Under the pieces are notes generated by a model. It was not told where the DNA came from. It did no database searches and saw only the letters and a program-made list of their open reading frames with translations. The position numbers and the translations under genes were made by a program. From Gymnopilus junonius (lineage: Eukaryota; Basidiomycota; Agaricomycetes; Agaricales; Galerinaceae): a stretch of 54,980 bases of DNA. This document shows positions 33,172-44,345 of this stretch, piece by piece. Where the stretch lies: the NCBI GenBank assembly GCA_015501075.1, contig JADNYJ010000236.1:1-54980 (forward strand). The letters run 5' to 3'. Each line of letters begins with the position of its first letter. The stretch's first letter is position 1.

Positions 33172-34165
33172 ATGGAAAAGCTGTTTGTGAAATATCAGAG
33201 GACTATACAAAATGCACACCCTCTGCCTGGTTCTTCTATGTCCACTGACTTTGACACACACACTGACTCCAGCTCTGAGCTCAAGTGGTCAGACAATGCT
33301 GATGCCACCAATTTTTTGGAGTATGAGGGTGATTTGGACACAACTTCCTCTACCAAGACTGATGGTGACACTGAGGAGGAGTACAGTGCTGGGACCAAGA
33401 GTATGGTGGATAGAGGCATCAGCTCTGATGATGAGGATATGGAGCAGGTTGATCCAGATCCTGTGGTCAAAGCCAAGGCAAGAAGAAGGCAAAAGATGGC
33501 TGTGGTGCAGGAGGATGAGGAGGACATGATGCTAGTTGATGAGGATCCTGTGGTAAAGACCAAGTCAAAAAAAAAAGCAGAAGAAGACAGCCATAGTACA
33601 GGAGGATGTGATGATGGTTGATAAAGATCCTGTGGTAAAGAGCAAGTCAAAAAAAAGGCAGAAAAAGACATCTGTGGTACAGGAAGATGAGGAGGTCATG
33701 ATGGCAGTTGATGAATGTCAAGTGAAGAAGTCAAAAATGAATGGGAAAGTCAGAGCTACAGGCATGATAGAGGAGGATGTGGAGGATGCACTAGTCAATT
33801 GTAAAGTTGGTGCTGGGTCAGAAAAGCAGAAGGGGAAACAATGAACTGTTGGTCCAGTGGAATCAGACAGTGAATACCAGTACAACTGGGACTTGTGCAC
33901 TGATTATAATGTTGAGGGCACACTGGCTGATGATACATCAAGGGTGGAAGCTGATGAAGAATCCATTACTGGTGCTGCACTTGACTTGGATACAGCTGCT
34001 GCTGAAGATGACATGGATGACTCTTTATTTGGAAATTTGGTCAATGAAGGGTCAAATGGAGTTCAAAATACTCAGCTGCAATCACCTCCATCTCACCCTA
34101 TCAAGGACCCACCAGCTGCAGATATATGGCTTACTCCAAGAACACCAAAGGCAGGCAAACATTGA
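33172..34165 (+). pseudogene. Acidic/Lys-rich repeat protein relic
   Basis: Three frames join by eye into one gene. 33,172-33,621 begins MEKLFVKYQRTIQNAHPLPG and is rich in Asp, Glu and Ser. It holds imperfect repeats of about 30 aa with VVQEDEEDMMLVDEDPVVK and KTKSKK. In the second repeat an extra A in a run of ten (about 33,575) shifts the frame. The third and fourth repeats continue in the 33,608-33,844 frame. A TGA at 33,842-33,844 interrupts what continues as TVGPVESDSEYQYNWDL to 34,165. The KSK/KKRQKK tails look like nuclear-localisation signals. I recognise no family; such acidic repeat regions often lie near the ends of transposon-encoded proteins, so it may be mobile-element debris. 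Confidence 0.45.
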
Positions 34166-34482
34166 GGACACAGTGGTAAGCCTAATATTGTGCCAATTTG
34201 GTATAACAACTTATGAACATGTAGTAGGAAGCAGCCCAGAGGTGTTAAAAAAGTGTGTCAGATGCAATTACCTGGTCAACTGGGGTAATTACTCTCATGC
34301 AAGTATGTCTTATGTCTTGTTCTCTTTTCATGTGCTCAACTGATTCTCCATCAGTTGCAACAGAGTAGCCAATGTTGAAGAGCCCTCTTGACAATGTAGA
34401 AAGAGGTTCAGGTCTTGAGCTTCCTTTAACACCCCTGCCTTCACAATGGCACAAGTAACATCCCTCCAAAGCTTAGGGTTAA

Positions 34483-35150
34483 CTTAGGGTTAGGGAGGTG
34501 GAGTGAATCGCCAAAGGCAATGAGCAATCAGGTTAAACTGAGGAATGTAAGGCATATGAAGCCAAACAGTTGGGGAATATCCCACTAGGCTGTTTCATCT
34601 TTATAGACTTGTCAATGGCTATTCACATACTAAAACTATTACTCTCAATTCATTCAACTGTACAATAATGTGATAGCAATAATAAAGTAAGCAGAACATA
34701 CAAATATGGCAGATAACAATAGCCAATCATAGAGGACAGGGGGTTTCCCTGGGGTGTCCCAAGGGAAATCCCAATCTCTCCAGCCAGATTGTCAGGCTGT
34801 GCAATGGCATCATGGGTGCTAGATTTTATCTAGATAATCATTAATCTGCATCTTTGACTTGGTGTATTGAAGATATGAGATTTCTCCCACTTGAATCCTG
34901 ATATAGCAAGTGTTACCTATTTGAGTTTGATCCAAATTCTATTTCCATACTAGCCATTTTGGGACAAAATGCTTGGGATTGCACATACCATTACCATTTA
35001 AGGACAGGTCAGCCACCAACCAAGCAATTAAGCCAATACAGTGGTGGAGTGTAGGGTTACAATATTGGTGATAGTGCTGAAGCTTCCAATAGAGCTTAGC
35101 ATACTCCAACTCAGTGCAAAAACATGAGTTCAGCCTTGTTCAGGCATCTC
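34483..35150. repeat. Repeat family R1, decayed copy A
   Basis: Collinear with 53,713-54,386 over its whole length with few indels. Nearly every CpG in copy B is TpG or CpA here: for example GAGCGATCAGG in B is GAGCAATCAGG in A, and GGTCGGCCACCGACC is GGTCAGCCACCAACC. The left edge carries CTTAGGGTTAGGGAGG in both. It is probably an LTR or other non-coding transposon end. Confidence 0.9.
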
Positions 35151-36332
35151 TGCAAGTGTAGCTGCAATCAATTTGGTGAGGTAGTAATATGAACCAGCCA
35201 CCACTAAGCTTGTGCTTGTATGGGACATGTTGCCTGAGATAAAAAGCCCCTAGATAAGAACATTACAAAATTTTGACTCAAAAGGCTCGAGGCAAAACTG
35301 ACCTTCAACTGAGCCTGGCCTTGTTGTGGCCATCCATGGACTAAATGCATGATGCCTGCCTGCTCCTTTCTTTCAGATCCTTCCAACTCATCTTCACCCT
35401 CATATGCTTCTGGGTTCACTTTATCATTATCAGGCTTAGTGGACTCCTTCCTGTTCATATTGACATTTCTGCTTTCAGATTCAAATTTTATGATGTTTTT
35501 ACCTTCATGATGAGTGCCATCAAACTGTGAATGAAGTGGCAAAGCAGAGCACAGAGCCTGTATGCAAGTTGATATACTTCACACTGATTTGGCTGGTAGA
35601 ATTGCATCAATGTTGGGGTGGATTAATATCCAGAACAAACTCATGGTTAATCCATTATAGATTATTGTCTTGGGATTATGCTTCTTCAGCAATTCCAGAG
35701 TCTCCTTCATATGGCCTGTGTACTGGTTGCTCAGATCAATGGTACTTCCCTGCAAAGATGCATCTGTTGCTCAATTTCAACACTACCACCCAGAGACAGA
35801 TATGCACCTGAGTATTTTTATCTTTTTTGATGCAGTTACCAAAGTATGCTAAAAGATTCTTTCCTTGTGGGTTGATGAAGCATGCTAACATGCACTGTGC
35901 TGGCTGGTTTGGCCCAAGGTCTTCAGTACAGATTCACTCCAGTTTCTCTATATTCTGGGGTTTCTTCAGATCATTGAGAGTGTAGAGGACTTTGATTATC
36001 ATTGCCTGCTTCATAAAAAGGTCAAGTTTTGTCCTCAACATTGGAAGGCTCCTCTGGATCCATGTGTCCTCACTTTGTACTTTATTTGCAGATGTGATTG
36101 ATGCACTGGGAGCATTGTGAACATTGGGCACAGTAATCATATTGTAAAATGGAGAACAGAACACAATTACATGTACTAGAGGTTTGTAAATCTTGCAGGA
36201 TGTTCCATAGGCATCATTGCTAATATCTTGATATATCATAATCTGTATGATATGTCAAACAAATCCTTTCAGATCTTGTGCAGGCTGGCCATGCCTCTTA
36301 AGTGAAAAGAACTAGCAATACCTTGATTCACT
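35151..36332. other. No gene recognised, CpG-poor
   Basis: Open frames are short and have no recognisable motifs. No repeat shared with the rest of the window was noticed. Confidence 0.4.
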
Positions 36333-36615
36333 GCTCTAACATGATTCTACCATTTATTTGGATGAGGTTCAAGTCAAATTCTACAAGGAATGAGAACTTG
36401 ATGTATCTATCACAACTATTCATTGGGCAATCAGTCAACTGGATATCACTCACAAGACAGTTATCAAGGAGGCAAGAGAGAAAAATGACTTCCTTTGAGC
36501 TGTATGGGAGGCAAACATAGCACAATACACTGACCCCAATCTATTCCTCTTTCTTGATAAGAGTGCTGTCAATAATCTAAGCACTCAGCACTTTGCCAGA
36601 TGGTCACCTTGGGGA
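36333..36615 (+). pseudogene. Tc1/mariner-like transposase relic
   Basis: One frame reads IYLDEVQVKFYKE-stop-ELDVS, then ITTIHWAISQLDITHKTVIK, EAREKNDFL-stop-AVWEANIAQ and NLFLFLDKSAVNNLS. This matches the end of the helix-turn-helix region and the first catalytic Asp segment (normally VCLDESAVD) of fungal Tc1-like DDE transposases. Both stops (36,391-36,393 and 36,496-36,498) are TGA at positions where relatives have Arg, consistent with CGA to TGA. The remaining catalytic residues are not found downstream. A short dead fragment. Confidence 0.75.
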
Positions 36616-37594
36616 ATAGGGAGTGATGCTATTCCTTAGTGTCTCTGATGGTGAACCAACTGCTGAAGGTGTGACTTGGTCAGTGGTAGGGTTCTGGAGT
36701 ATGACAACATGATGTGGTACCACTGCATCTTGTACCCTGGCAGCTGTTAAATCTTTAGGTCTGAATTCAGTATGGGCAGTCAGAACAGAAAGAAGAGGTG
36801 GGGCAAAAGTTTGAAATGAATCCATGGTATGATTAGAGAAAGGTACTTCTGTACATAGGAATATCTTGTATGAGTATCTTGGGAAGGCATCTGGAGTTCA
36901 TTTGTTTTGTGTTGATTGAGTATAGAACCATCATATTATGTACACAATGACACCCTCAAGGATAATGCAATGCAAGAAGCAGAACTTCCATCTTTGGAAC
37001 AAAACTATGGTGTGAAAGGAGTTACTTCAGAAGTGCTACTCATTGCTTGATAAACTCCCTTTGAACTCTTACACTGTATTGTGATTCATCAATGTCCTTT
37101 GTTTTCCTAATCAATGTGACTTACTCAGTACCTCATACTTAAGCAGGATGGAGGCAATCTCAATCCAATCATTGATTTCAATGGAGTGTGGATCTCAAGA
37201 AGGAAATTTAAATGGGTTTCAGTGGCAAGTCATGCTGAGAGAACAAGAGGGACTTCAGAGAATTTATATTCTCCTTGTCTTTTATACATCCAGAAAACCT
37301 GAATTTTTTGGATTCAACTCATTGTTGGAGATGACTCATGTTGAGTTATAATATATCAATCTTGAATCAAAATGGTCCAGAGCATTCCTTTATTGATTTT
37401 GTGGATATTTTTAAAACATGGCCATAGGATGTCTAGTGAAAAATCTGCTACCTGAATGTGAGTTTCCTACATCCATCTGCTGCCACATTTGTAGTACTGA
37501 CAATGTAATTTCTTTAGTTATAGAATTGTCAGGTGATGGCAAGAAGGTTTGATGCAACCTCTACTATGCAATGTGTTAAGGAAATGGTGAAGTA
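36616..37594. other. No gene recognised
   Basis: Short frames only, with no recognisable motif and low CpG content. Confidence 0.4.
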
Positions 37595-38045
37595 ATGAAA
37601 GAGTGGATTAACAAAGGATGTTTACCTGATCACTTAACAACAGCTGCTCATGCTTATGCCATCACTTACAAGAAAAACAAGGAATCTGTCCAGAGTGCTG
37701 TGAAACATTCTATGCAAGAAGAGAGTGCAATGGATGAAAGCATGAACTTCATTATGCTGTCTTCAATGTTCAAGCCTACTGGTACAGTGGCAACACATGC
37801 TTCTAAACCAAGTGTGGAAGAACAGGAATTTTGGGACAACTTTGATCCTATCAATGAAATCTTTAGTGCAGGAGTCAATTCTACACTGGATGCCTCTGAA
37901 GAAAGGAAGCACCTGGAGTGAGAGGCTACTGATTACCAGCTATACCATGGCTATGATTATGTTCTAGGAGAAGATGCAAATAACAGAAGATCACTGCTGG
38001 ATGAACTAGAACAAGAAGATGTTCTGAATAAGTTACTGGAGAATG
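37595..38045 (+). pseudogene. Unknown relic ORF
   Basis: The open frame 37,595-37,921 begins MKEWINKGCLPDHLTTAAHA and contains EEQEFWDNFDPINEIFSAGV. After a TGA at 37,919-37,921 the same frame continues EATDYQLYHGYDYVLGEDAN and LLDELEQEDVLNKLLENAC, so the TGA probably replaced CGA. I do not recognise the family. The acidic, helix-rich end resembles the tails of other Agaricomycete transposon-linked proteins. Confidence 0.4.
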
Positions 38046-38111
38046 CATGTACATTCATGCTATTTTATTATGTTTATAGCCTCCAATGCATGTCATGTCT
38101 CATGTCTTTTG

Positions 38112-38340
38112 ACCTTACCTTGAGAAAATTCTCAAGTGATTTGGTATGACTGATGCTAAGTCAGCTCAAACTCCTTTATCTACTGGGTATAAGCCTGAGC
38201 CCTTTGATGGCACTTTATTGGCAGCCCTTCAGTCACAATATCAATTGGTGATTGGTTCCTTGCTATATTTAATGCTCAGATCACATCTTGATATAGCCTT
38301 TGCAGTCACACAAATGGCTAAGTTACTCTTGTATGTGAAC
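38112..38340 (+). pseudogene. Ty1/Copia polyprotein fragment (reverse transcriptase to RNase H junction)
   Basis: The frame reads PYLEKILK-stop-FGMTDAKSAQTPLSTGYKP, then QSQYQLVIGSLLYLMLRSHL and DIAFAVTQMAKLL. In Copia elements this region is YxxxILxRFGMTDC..V.TPL.....Y..A.GSLLYLM..TRPDIA.AV, so the match is specific. The TGA at 38,137-38,139 falls on the Arg of ILKRFGM. Only about 75 residues survive. Confidence 0.85.
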
Positions 38341-39779
38341 AATCTTTTCTTTCATGATCATCATCCTTTATATTGCCTTGCTCTGATGATTATCCCTTCC
38401 ACTACCCCTAGTTTTACTATTGTCTTATTTATTTATTATATCTTTTAAATCATATTTAAACAGTAGTTTTACTATGTTGTACTTTAGCTGGTTTTTGAGA
38501 AATATACTCTAGTAATTACCAGTGCACACTTGAACCCCTAAAGCATTCTTCAGTTGAAGACAATACCTTAAAGGACTTCATATGTGACCTCATGACTACT
38601 ACACTAGACTTAGTCTTGAGTGACTAAAGTTCTACCTGAACATTATAGTAGGTATTTATTTAGCTTTATAATTTCTTATCTTTCAATTCATTTTGCCCAC
38701 TCTAGTGAATGTGGTCTATGAAACCAAGGTCTATATAACAATATAAGTCATAACAAATACACCATGTTCTATGTCTAACCACAGTTTGTCAGATGAAGCA
38801 GGGGTTAACAATGGAGCTATACCACCTAATCAAAATATGCAGACACCATGTTTGTTTATTTGACCTCAAGGATGCCCTGCCTCCTGCAAATTCTGGGCAT
38901 TCTGCAGAGCAGGTGCTAAGCCTTAAGGTAAAGCTCTTGATTGTTGGAGTGGATGACATTCCAGATATCAGAAATCTGGTCTATGTAATGACTAACAGGG
39001 ACTTGGGTGCTGATGTCATGTCCAACTTTAATTCCTTACCTTTCATGGATGCACCCACCTTGAGTGAGGTAGGTCATAACCTAATATGTGTACCATTTCT
39101 TATAGCTAACTTACCTGTAACTCAGAATAAGCCACATGGATACTGAGACCATCCAATCTGCTGGCATGCAATACTTAAGTTCCTCTTCAGAGGCCAGGAT
39201 GCCATAGAGTGACAAAAGTTGGCACAGTCCAAGGAGTCACTGGACTTCATAGTTGCAAGCATTGCCACTATCATAAGCCTTGTATTTCTTTACTTGTTTC
39301 TTGTTAATACATTAATCAGCTGCTATTTTGTCTCGAGGAGTTTGAAACTGGATCCTGGAAAAGGGTTACACCCTGCATCATAAAATAAATTTACTAATTT
39401 ATAAATATAATTATATAGGACTACATATTTAGTAGATGAGCCCTTAGCCTCTATTGTCAATGAATATGTTTTTACAAATCCAAAACATCTGGTATACCTT
39501 CCCACTCCTCCTAAGAATTTTACTGAATATGACATCTATTCAATGACACCTAGCAGGACCAGTGGAACAGGTACATTCATTCTAGTCTCCAAATTTCATC
39601 TTCTCCCCCTGGCCAAATTGGTGCCTCTTCTTCCACAGATCCTTCAACCCTTACATCTGCCTGGTATTCTCCAGGCCATATGCAATTTGGTGCTGGCTCA
39701 CATGATGTCTGTCAATGCTCTGAGCCTAAGCCTCTCTTATCACAAATATATGACATCATTCTCTTCCTCACCACAAACA
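38341..39779. other. No gene recognised
   Basis: One frame (38,793-39,146) is open for 117 codons with LKVKLLIVGVDDIPDIRNLV, but I could not place it. The rest is AT-rich with short frames. Confidence 0.35.
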
Positions 39780-40094
39780 GTAGACTGAGCTGTTTGAGCT
39801 TGGGAAGAGAGTACAATAACTGCTCCAGTTCATGTTCTAAGCAAACAGTACCCCTACATCTTCAAGATTTCTATAATGAATATGAGAAGGATTGTTCTTC
39901 AAGCTAAATTCCACTATCATATCTGATGTGTGTGAAAGCCATATTATCAGGAAAGGCAAGTCCTAGTTAAAATATTTCCACTAATGGAGAAGGATATATT
40001 AGAAGGTGCACTTGATCTTCCTTAAGTGAGTATCTCATACATGACCTAATTAATCAACATTGAGTTTGCAAAATATTGCCTTATTGAAAAGGGT
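39780..40094. repeat. Dispersed repeat D, copy 1
   Basis: Matches 51,842-52,157 in the same orientation with roughly one difference per 12 bases, starting GTAGACTGAGCTGTTTGAGC and ending at GAAAAGGGT. In copy 1 it runs directly into repeat R2. Confidence 0.9.
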
Positions 40095-40199
40095 CATTCA
40101 CCCTGTGCCCTTCCTGTTTGGGTAGTCAGGCACAAGATTTGGCAGGTGGGAAGTCAGATATTGCCTTATTTGGAAGAGTAGAGGGTAGAGCCTATATTA
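40070..40199. repeat. Repeat R2, copy 1
   Basis: Shares AAATATTGCCTTATTG, CCTTCCTGTTTGGGTAGTCA, ACAAGATTTGGCAGGTGGGA and GGGTAGAGCCTATAT with 52,455-52,585 and, in part, with 44,206-44,345 and 50,880-50,933. The TATATA-like end suggests a promoter-bearing transposon terminus. Confidence 0.8.
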
Positions 40200-40210
40200 C
40201 TCCCTCCATT

Positions 40211-40993
40211 TCACAATTCATTGATGTAGTAGATGCCACTTATGACTTCCAGTGATTGTGGAGGGATTTCATCCTCCATGAGCACAGTATTGTCATCGAA
40301 TTGTGCCATGATGTGGTCCAAGTTGCAAGGTCTGAGCAAGACCTTGTCATCGGAAACCTGTCCACTAGCCAGCCTCCACATGCAGCCCCCCATCATCCGA
40401 AAGCCACACCCCACTTCTGACTGGAATATCACCTTCCATTGCATCTGGTACTCCTCATAGTCCATTCTGGTTGGCATCCACTCATAAACTCTGGCTCCTA
40501 AACCTGTGGTGAAGGTTTGGTTCCATCTAGGCTGACCAACCTGCTTAAGGGGGATCTGCTTGGGCATTGCAAATGGCATACCCTTGCCCAGAAGGAGTCT
40601 GATGATGTCTTCCAAAGTATTCCAGTGGTGGACGTTTTGGAAAATGAAGAGGACAAGGGTTGGCATAGACACTGTGACCACCCAATCTTGTGGATCCATG
40701 TATTCCATCTGAATAATGAAAAGGCAGCCCTTTCTTTCATCCTCCATAGTGTTGAGAATGAAGCCCTTCCTTTGCAAATCAATGCACTTGGCGAGGTCAG
40801 GATTGAAGTCCCACCACATTGAAAGTTGGGAGAGGGGAAGGGTGTCATTGACCAAGGTGTTGTGGAAGTCGATCAAAGAATTTTCGTATTGAGGGGGGGG
40901 AATGAACTTCAAGTACCCCAAGCAGATGACCATGTCATTGGCCTTCTTGACAATCTTGTCCTGAGTTGAACTATGAAGAGTCCTATTGATCAT
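40211..40993 (-). CDS. 260-aa unknown protein, intact ORF
   Basis: Single open frame of 260 codons, beginning MINRTLHSSTQDKIVKKAND. It contains LPLSQLSMWWDFNPDLAKCI, NTLEDIIRLLLGKGMPFAMP, ARVYEWMPTRMDYEEYQMQW, GGCMWRLASGQVSDDKVLL and DEIPPQSLEVISGIYYI. This is reminiscent of a lineage-specific Agaricomycete family with MWRLA and ICGxY-type motifs that I recall only loosely; the function is unknown. The ORF stands out because it survives and keeps several CpG sites inside a CpG-poor, stop-ridden tract. Coding traces continue upstream on the same strand (41,758-40,994) in shifted frames, so this may be the C-terminal part of a longer gene. Confidence 0.5.
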   Translation of the reverse strand: MINRTLHSSTQDKIVKKANDMVICLGYLKFIPPPQYENSLIDFHNTLVNDTLPLSQLSMWWDFNPDLAKCIDLQRKGFILNTMEDERKGCLFIIQMEYMDPQDWVVTVSMPTLVLFIFQNVHHWNTLEDIIRLLLGKGMPFAMPKQIPLKQVGQPRWNQTFTTGLGARVYEWMPTRMDYEEYQMQWKVIFQSEVGCGFRMMGGCMWRLASGQVSDDKVLLRPCNLDHIMAQFDDNTVLMEDEIPPQSLEVISGIYYINEL

Positions 40994-41758
40994 ATTGGAG
41001 AAGCCTTGGCATCATAGCCAAAGCATAAGTGGAGGAATTCAAGGAAGACCTTGAAGTCAGGGGTGGGTAAGGCCTCAGCCTCAATTTCTCCTTCATCCAG
41101 CAGTACCTCTAGGTCCCTCACAGCATGGAACTCAGGATTGTTATCCCTCTCTAAGGCTTTGTTGACTTCAGTGAGGGTGGCCTTAGGAGGAGGAGGAGGG
41201 GGTTGAACAGAGGTCCCAAAAATGTTGTCATTGTCATCATCATCATCCTTGTCAAACTGAGGACATGGTCACTGGGCAGCAGGGTCAACACCCTCAGGAT
41301 ATGGCAGCAGCAAGTCAACCAGGTCCCAGTGCTTGAGGTGAGACATGTAGACTCACTGATGGATGGTGTAGTCATCCCAGTGAAGTTCGACTTCACCAGC
41401 GGTCAATGACTCCCACCAATAAAACCCCTGCTCATGCCTCCAAATAAAATGGCTGAGCCTTTCATGTAGAGCCCCTCTGCAGTGAGCTTCTCCCTTGCTT
41501 CCCGACCCTGCTTTTGCTGCACCATTTCCTTGCTGATCCAGTGCTCCTGCTCAGCACTCATTCTCTTGAAAAATTCTTGCCAGTCTTCTCCATGCCTCTG
41601 AATTGAACCATGTTGCACACTCCCATATTCAATTGGTGAAGGATGGGCGCATCTGCTTCAGCTGACCCTACAATGAACAGCATTTCCTGAGGGGCATGGT
41701 TGAACTCTGTTTGCAGAGGGGCAGGGAAGATTTCAAGGCCACACAGAGATTGCACTAG
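40994..41758 (-). pseudogene. Probable 5' part of the 40,211 gene, frameshifted
   Basis: Going down the minus strand, MQSLCGLEIFPAPLQTEFNH and VGSAEADAPILHQLNMGVCN come first. A frame change near 41,615 leads to RHGEDWQEFFKRMSAEQEHW and REAREKLTAEGLYMKGSAIL, then a stop at about 41,403. The order is like the N-terminal part of the same lineage-specific family. It is inferred to belong with the ORF at 40,211-40,993. Confidence 0.4.
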
Positions 41759-42807
41759 CTTCTATTTTCTATTTTTATACTAGAGCATATGGTTTGGTGG
41801 ATGAAAACTAAAAATTACTTTATGTAGCAGGGTAGGGGGGTAGAGTATATATGCTTCACTAGTACCCAATCAGCATGGGAGCTGTTGATTTTATGGAGGC
41901 AATACTGACTCATATTTTATGTTCTTACATGAATTCAATGCAGGATACATCACACCATTTGAATCCCAAGTTATAGAAGGATCTGACTTTTCATTCAAAT
42001 TCAATCTTACATGTACTCTACCTTTCACATTTTCAAAAAACCTGATTTCCAGAGGCATTTCTGGATGCTTTCAGGCTATTTTTTTACATAAAAGGGTTGT
42101 ATTACATGCCAAACATCTATATCTAAAATATTAAAGCAAATGAAATTAATAGGAGTGAGTAATTTAGAAAACTAGACTCAAAAATGCGAAAATCATGTGC
42201 AGTAGTGTTCAAAATTTTTGTAGAACTTGAACTTGACTTCCTCTCCACTGATACCCCATCCAAAGGGTCCATACCAGTAGGCAAGCAAGCCCTCTGGTAA
42301 TCTGTCCTCTTCATTGAAAAGCTGGCTGTTGTAAAATTGAGTTCTCATCTGAGCCCTGCTGGAATTCCTGGCCTGCAAGACAGAGTTCCATTTGTAGAAA
42401 CTCAGAATTTTGGGAGACTTCACAATATCACCATAATGGATAGATTTTCTAAAAAGGTTCTGTCCATCAGGATTTGACTGAATAAAAAGTGTGTGAGTAA
42501 AAAGAAAGAAAGTGAATCAAGGGGAGAAAAGATACTTATATTGCTTTGGCCAATAGCAATGACTTGCAAGGTGTGCTTGTTCAGCTGAAAAAGAAACAAA
42601 GAAAAAAAGAGCCTACCTTTTTAGTTTGAAGTATCTTCTGCAAGCTTGTGTAGCCTTGTAGTTGACTTTGTACTAGGAATAAAGGGACAGAATATCAGCA
42701 TAAAAGCAAGAAAAGAAAGATTCAAATAAATAAACTCATAGCAGAGTTTCAGGCATTGAGGTTGGTAGTAGATTTGGTAGTCAAGGGAGCCATGTGTGCA
42801 AAAAGTA
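41759..42807. other. No gene recognised
   Basis: Short frames. A minus-strand stretch near 42,423-42,190 reads MKSPKILSFYKWNSVLQARN but I could not place it. Confidence 0.35.
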
Positions 42808-42992
42808 GAGGAGGAGGAGGAGGAGGAGGAGGAGGAGGAAGATGTAGAAGGAGGAAGATGTAGAAGGAGGAAGATGTGGAAGGAGGAAGATGTGGAAGGA
42901 GGAAGATGTGGAAGGAGGAAGATGTGGAAGTAGGAAGATGTGGAAGTAGGAAGATGTGGAAGGAGGAAGATGTGGAAGGAGGAAGATGTGGA
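42808..42992. repeat. GGA microsatellite followed by 15-bp minisatellite
   Basis: About ten GAG/GGA triplets are followed by roughly ten copies of a 15-bp unit GGAGGAAGATGTGGA with A/G and T/G variants. The array ends exactly where an R1 fragment begins (42,993). Confidence 0.95.
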
Positions 42993-43052
42993 AGGGTTAA
43001 GGAGGTAGAGTGAATCATTGAAGACAATGAGTGACTTGGTTAAACTGAGGAA
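42993..43052. repeat. Repeat family R1, truncated copy C
   Basis: About 60 bp matching the left edge of copies A and B (AGGGTTAAGGAGGTAGAGTG, then TGAGTGACTTGGTTAAACTG) and fully CpG-decayed. It abuts the 15-bp minisatellite. Confidence 0.75.
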
Positions 43053-44199
43053 TGGGGGCACCTTTCAGTATCAGTGCAGTTGCTTAGAATTCCCTGTGCA
43101 TTCTCTTTAAAAGTGGCTTTGTAAGCTCCATGCTCAGAGAAAAACCTTATTTTTTTGGTGATGCAGCTGTCTAGACCAGCCTCAACCTAAGCACTTCATA
43201 GGTCAGATTTCTCAATAGAAATTTATTTAACCATATTCCTCAGGTCATTATGCTTACATAAACCTGACATTCAACTCTGACAAGTTGACTGATGAGACAG
43301 TGGATTATGCTGTCTTTAATGATATTTCTTCTGATCAAATGAATAGAAACAAGTACAAAGCATTTTTGGTGCTTAAGAAGAAATATAAGTAACAGACAAG
43401 TATTAGCCCAAGAGTACTCTCCATTGGGGAAACCACTTATCTGGCTATCTAATAAAGATCCAGGATTAGATACTAATTTTGACCAACAGTGGCTGAAGGG
43501 AAACTGCATTTTCTATTATTTAGATTACAAGTTGTATGAACCTTTTCCTGAGGATCAATGATTTATGCATTCTAGAATACAGTATATATTGAAAAATATT
43601 CAAAGTCAATATATATGTAGTCAGCTATTAGAAAGGGGTACAGAGGTGCTAGCACACACATTTGATCTTTTTATAGATAGACATTTGTTAGTAAATTAGA
43701 CTGATAACACTCTTTATTATAAAACTAACTGATAAAAGTGCATATATATTATTATATAGATTCTACTCTCTACTCTTTCCAACATGGCAGTTTCTAAATT
43801 ACCACTAGCCAAATCTTGTGTATTACTATCTAATTATGATGCATGAGAAAGTGCAACCCCCTGAAATTTATAGGTTTCTGTACTCTATTGTACATTATAT
43901 TTAAAACCAACTTTTTTACATTATACCTACATAGCTTAATGTCTAAATCATATTTATTGCCATTTTACAGTGTTTCTCCTAGGAGCTTTCAATATTTAAT
44001 ATGCAAATCCTTTGAAAATAGAACATAGCCAGGTGAATAATTTTTTGCCTGAATACCATGAATGTTACTTATCTCAAGAAATCTAACAATCCACTTGATA
44101 GCCATTATTTAGCTAGAAAAATGAATAAGCTATGATAACATTTGTGAAGAAGATCCATCCCATTATCTTTCTGTTACATAGTGAAGCATGACATGTAGC
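43053..44199. other. No gene recognised
   Basis: AT-rich, with no frame longer than about 90 codons and no motif recognised. Confidence 0.4.
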
Positions 44200-44345
44200 T
44201 GGTGGAAAGTTAAATATTGCCTTATTGGAAAGGGTAGTACACCCTGTGCTCTTCCTGTTTGGGTAGTAAGGCACAAGATTTGGCTGGTGGGAGCTCTACC
44301 CCTCTACCCTTCCTTTTATAGCTATATTCTTCTTTCCTCCCTTTC
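44200..44345. repeat. Repeat R2, copy 2
   Basis: Contains AGCTGGTGGAAAGTTAAATA, CACCCTGTG and TTCCTGTTTGGGTAGTAAGG. After an internal deletion it continues GCTCTACCCCTCTACCCTTC and TATAGCTATATTCTTCT. Collinear with 52,442-52,645. Confidence 0.8.

Noticed and set aside
34483..34498. TTAGGGTTAGGG as a telomere or interstitial telomeric array (also 53,714 and about 45,648)
   Set aside because: Only two units occur and they recur at the same edge of repeat R1, so they belong to the repeat rather than to a chromosome end.
42808..42992. CRISPR-like array
   Set aside because: The 15-bp units are contiguous with no unique spacers, and the organism is a eukaryote.
42621..43061. Open frames of 92-146 codons across the GGA/15-bp array
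   Set aside because: They exist only because the repeat unit is a multiple of three and has no stop; composition is Ser/Pro/Leu repeats.
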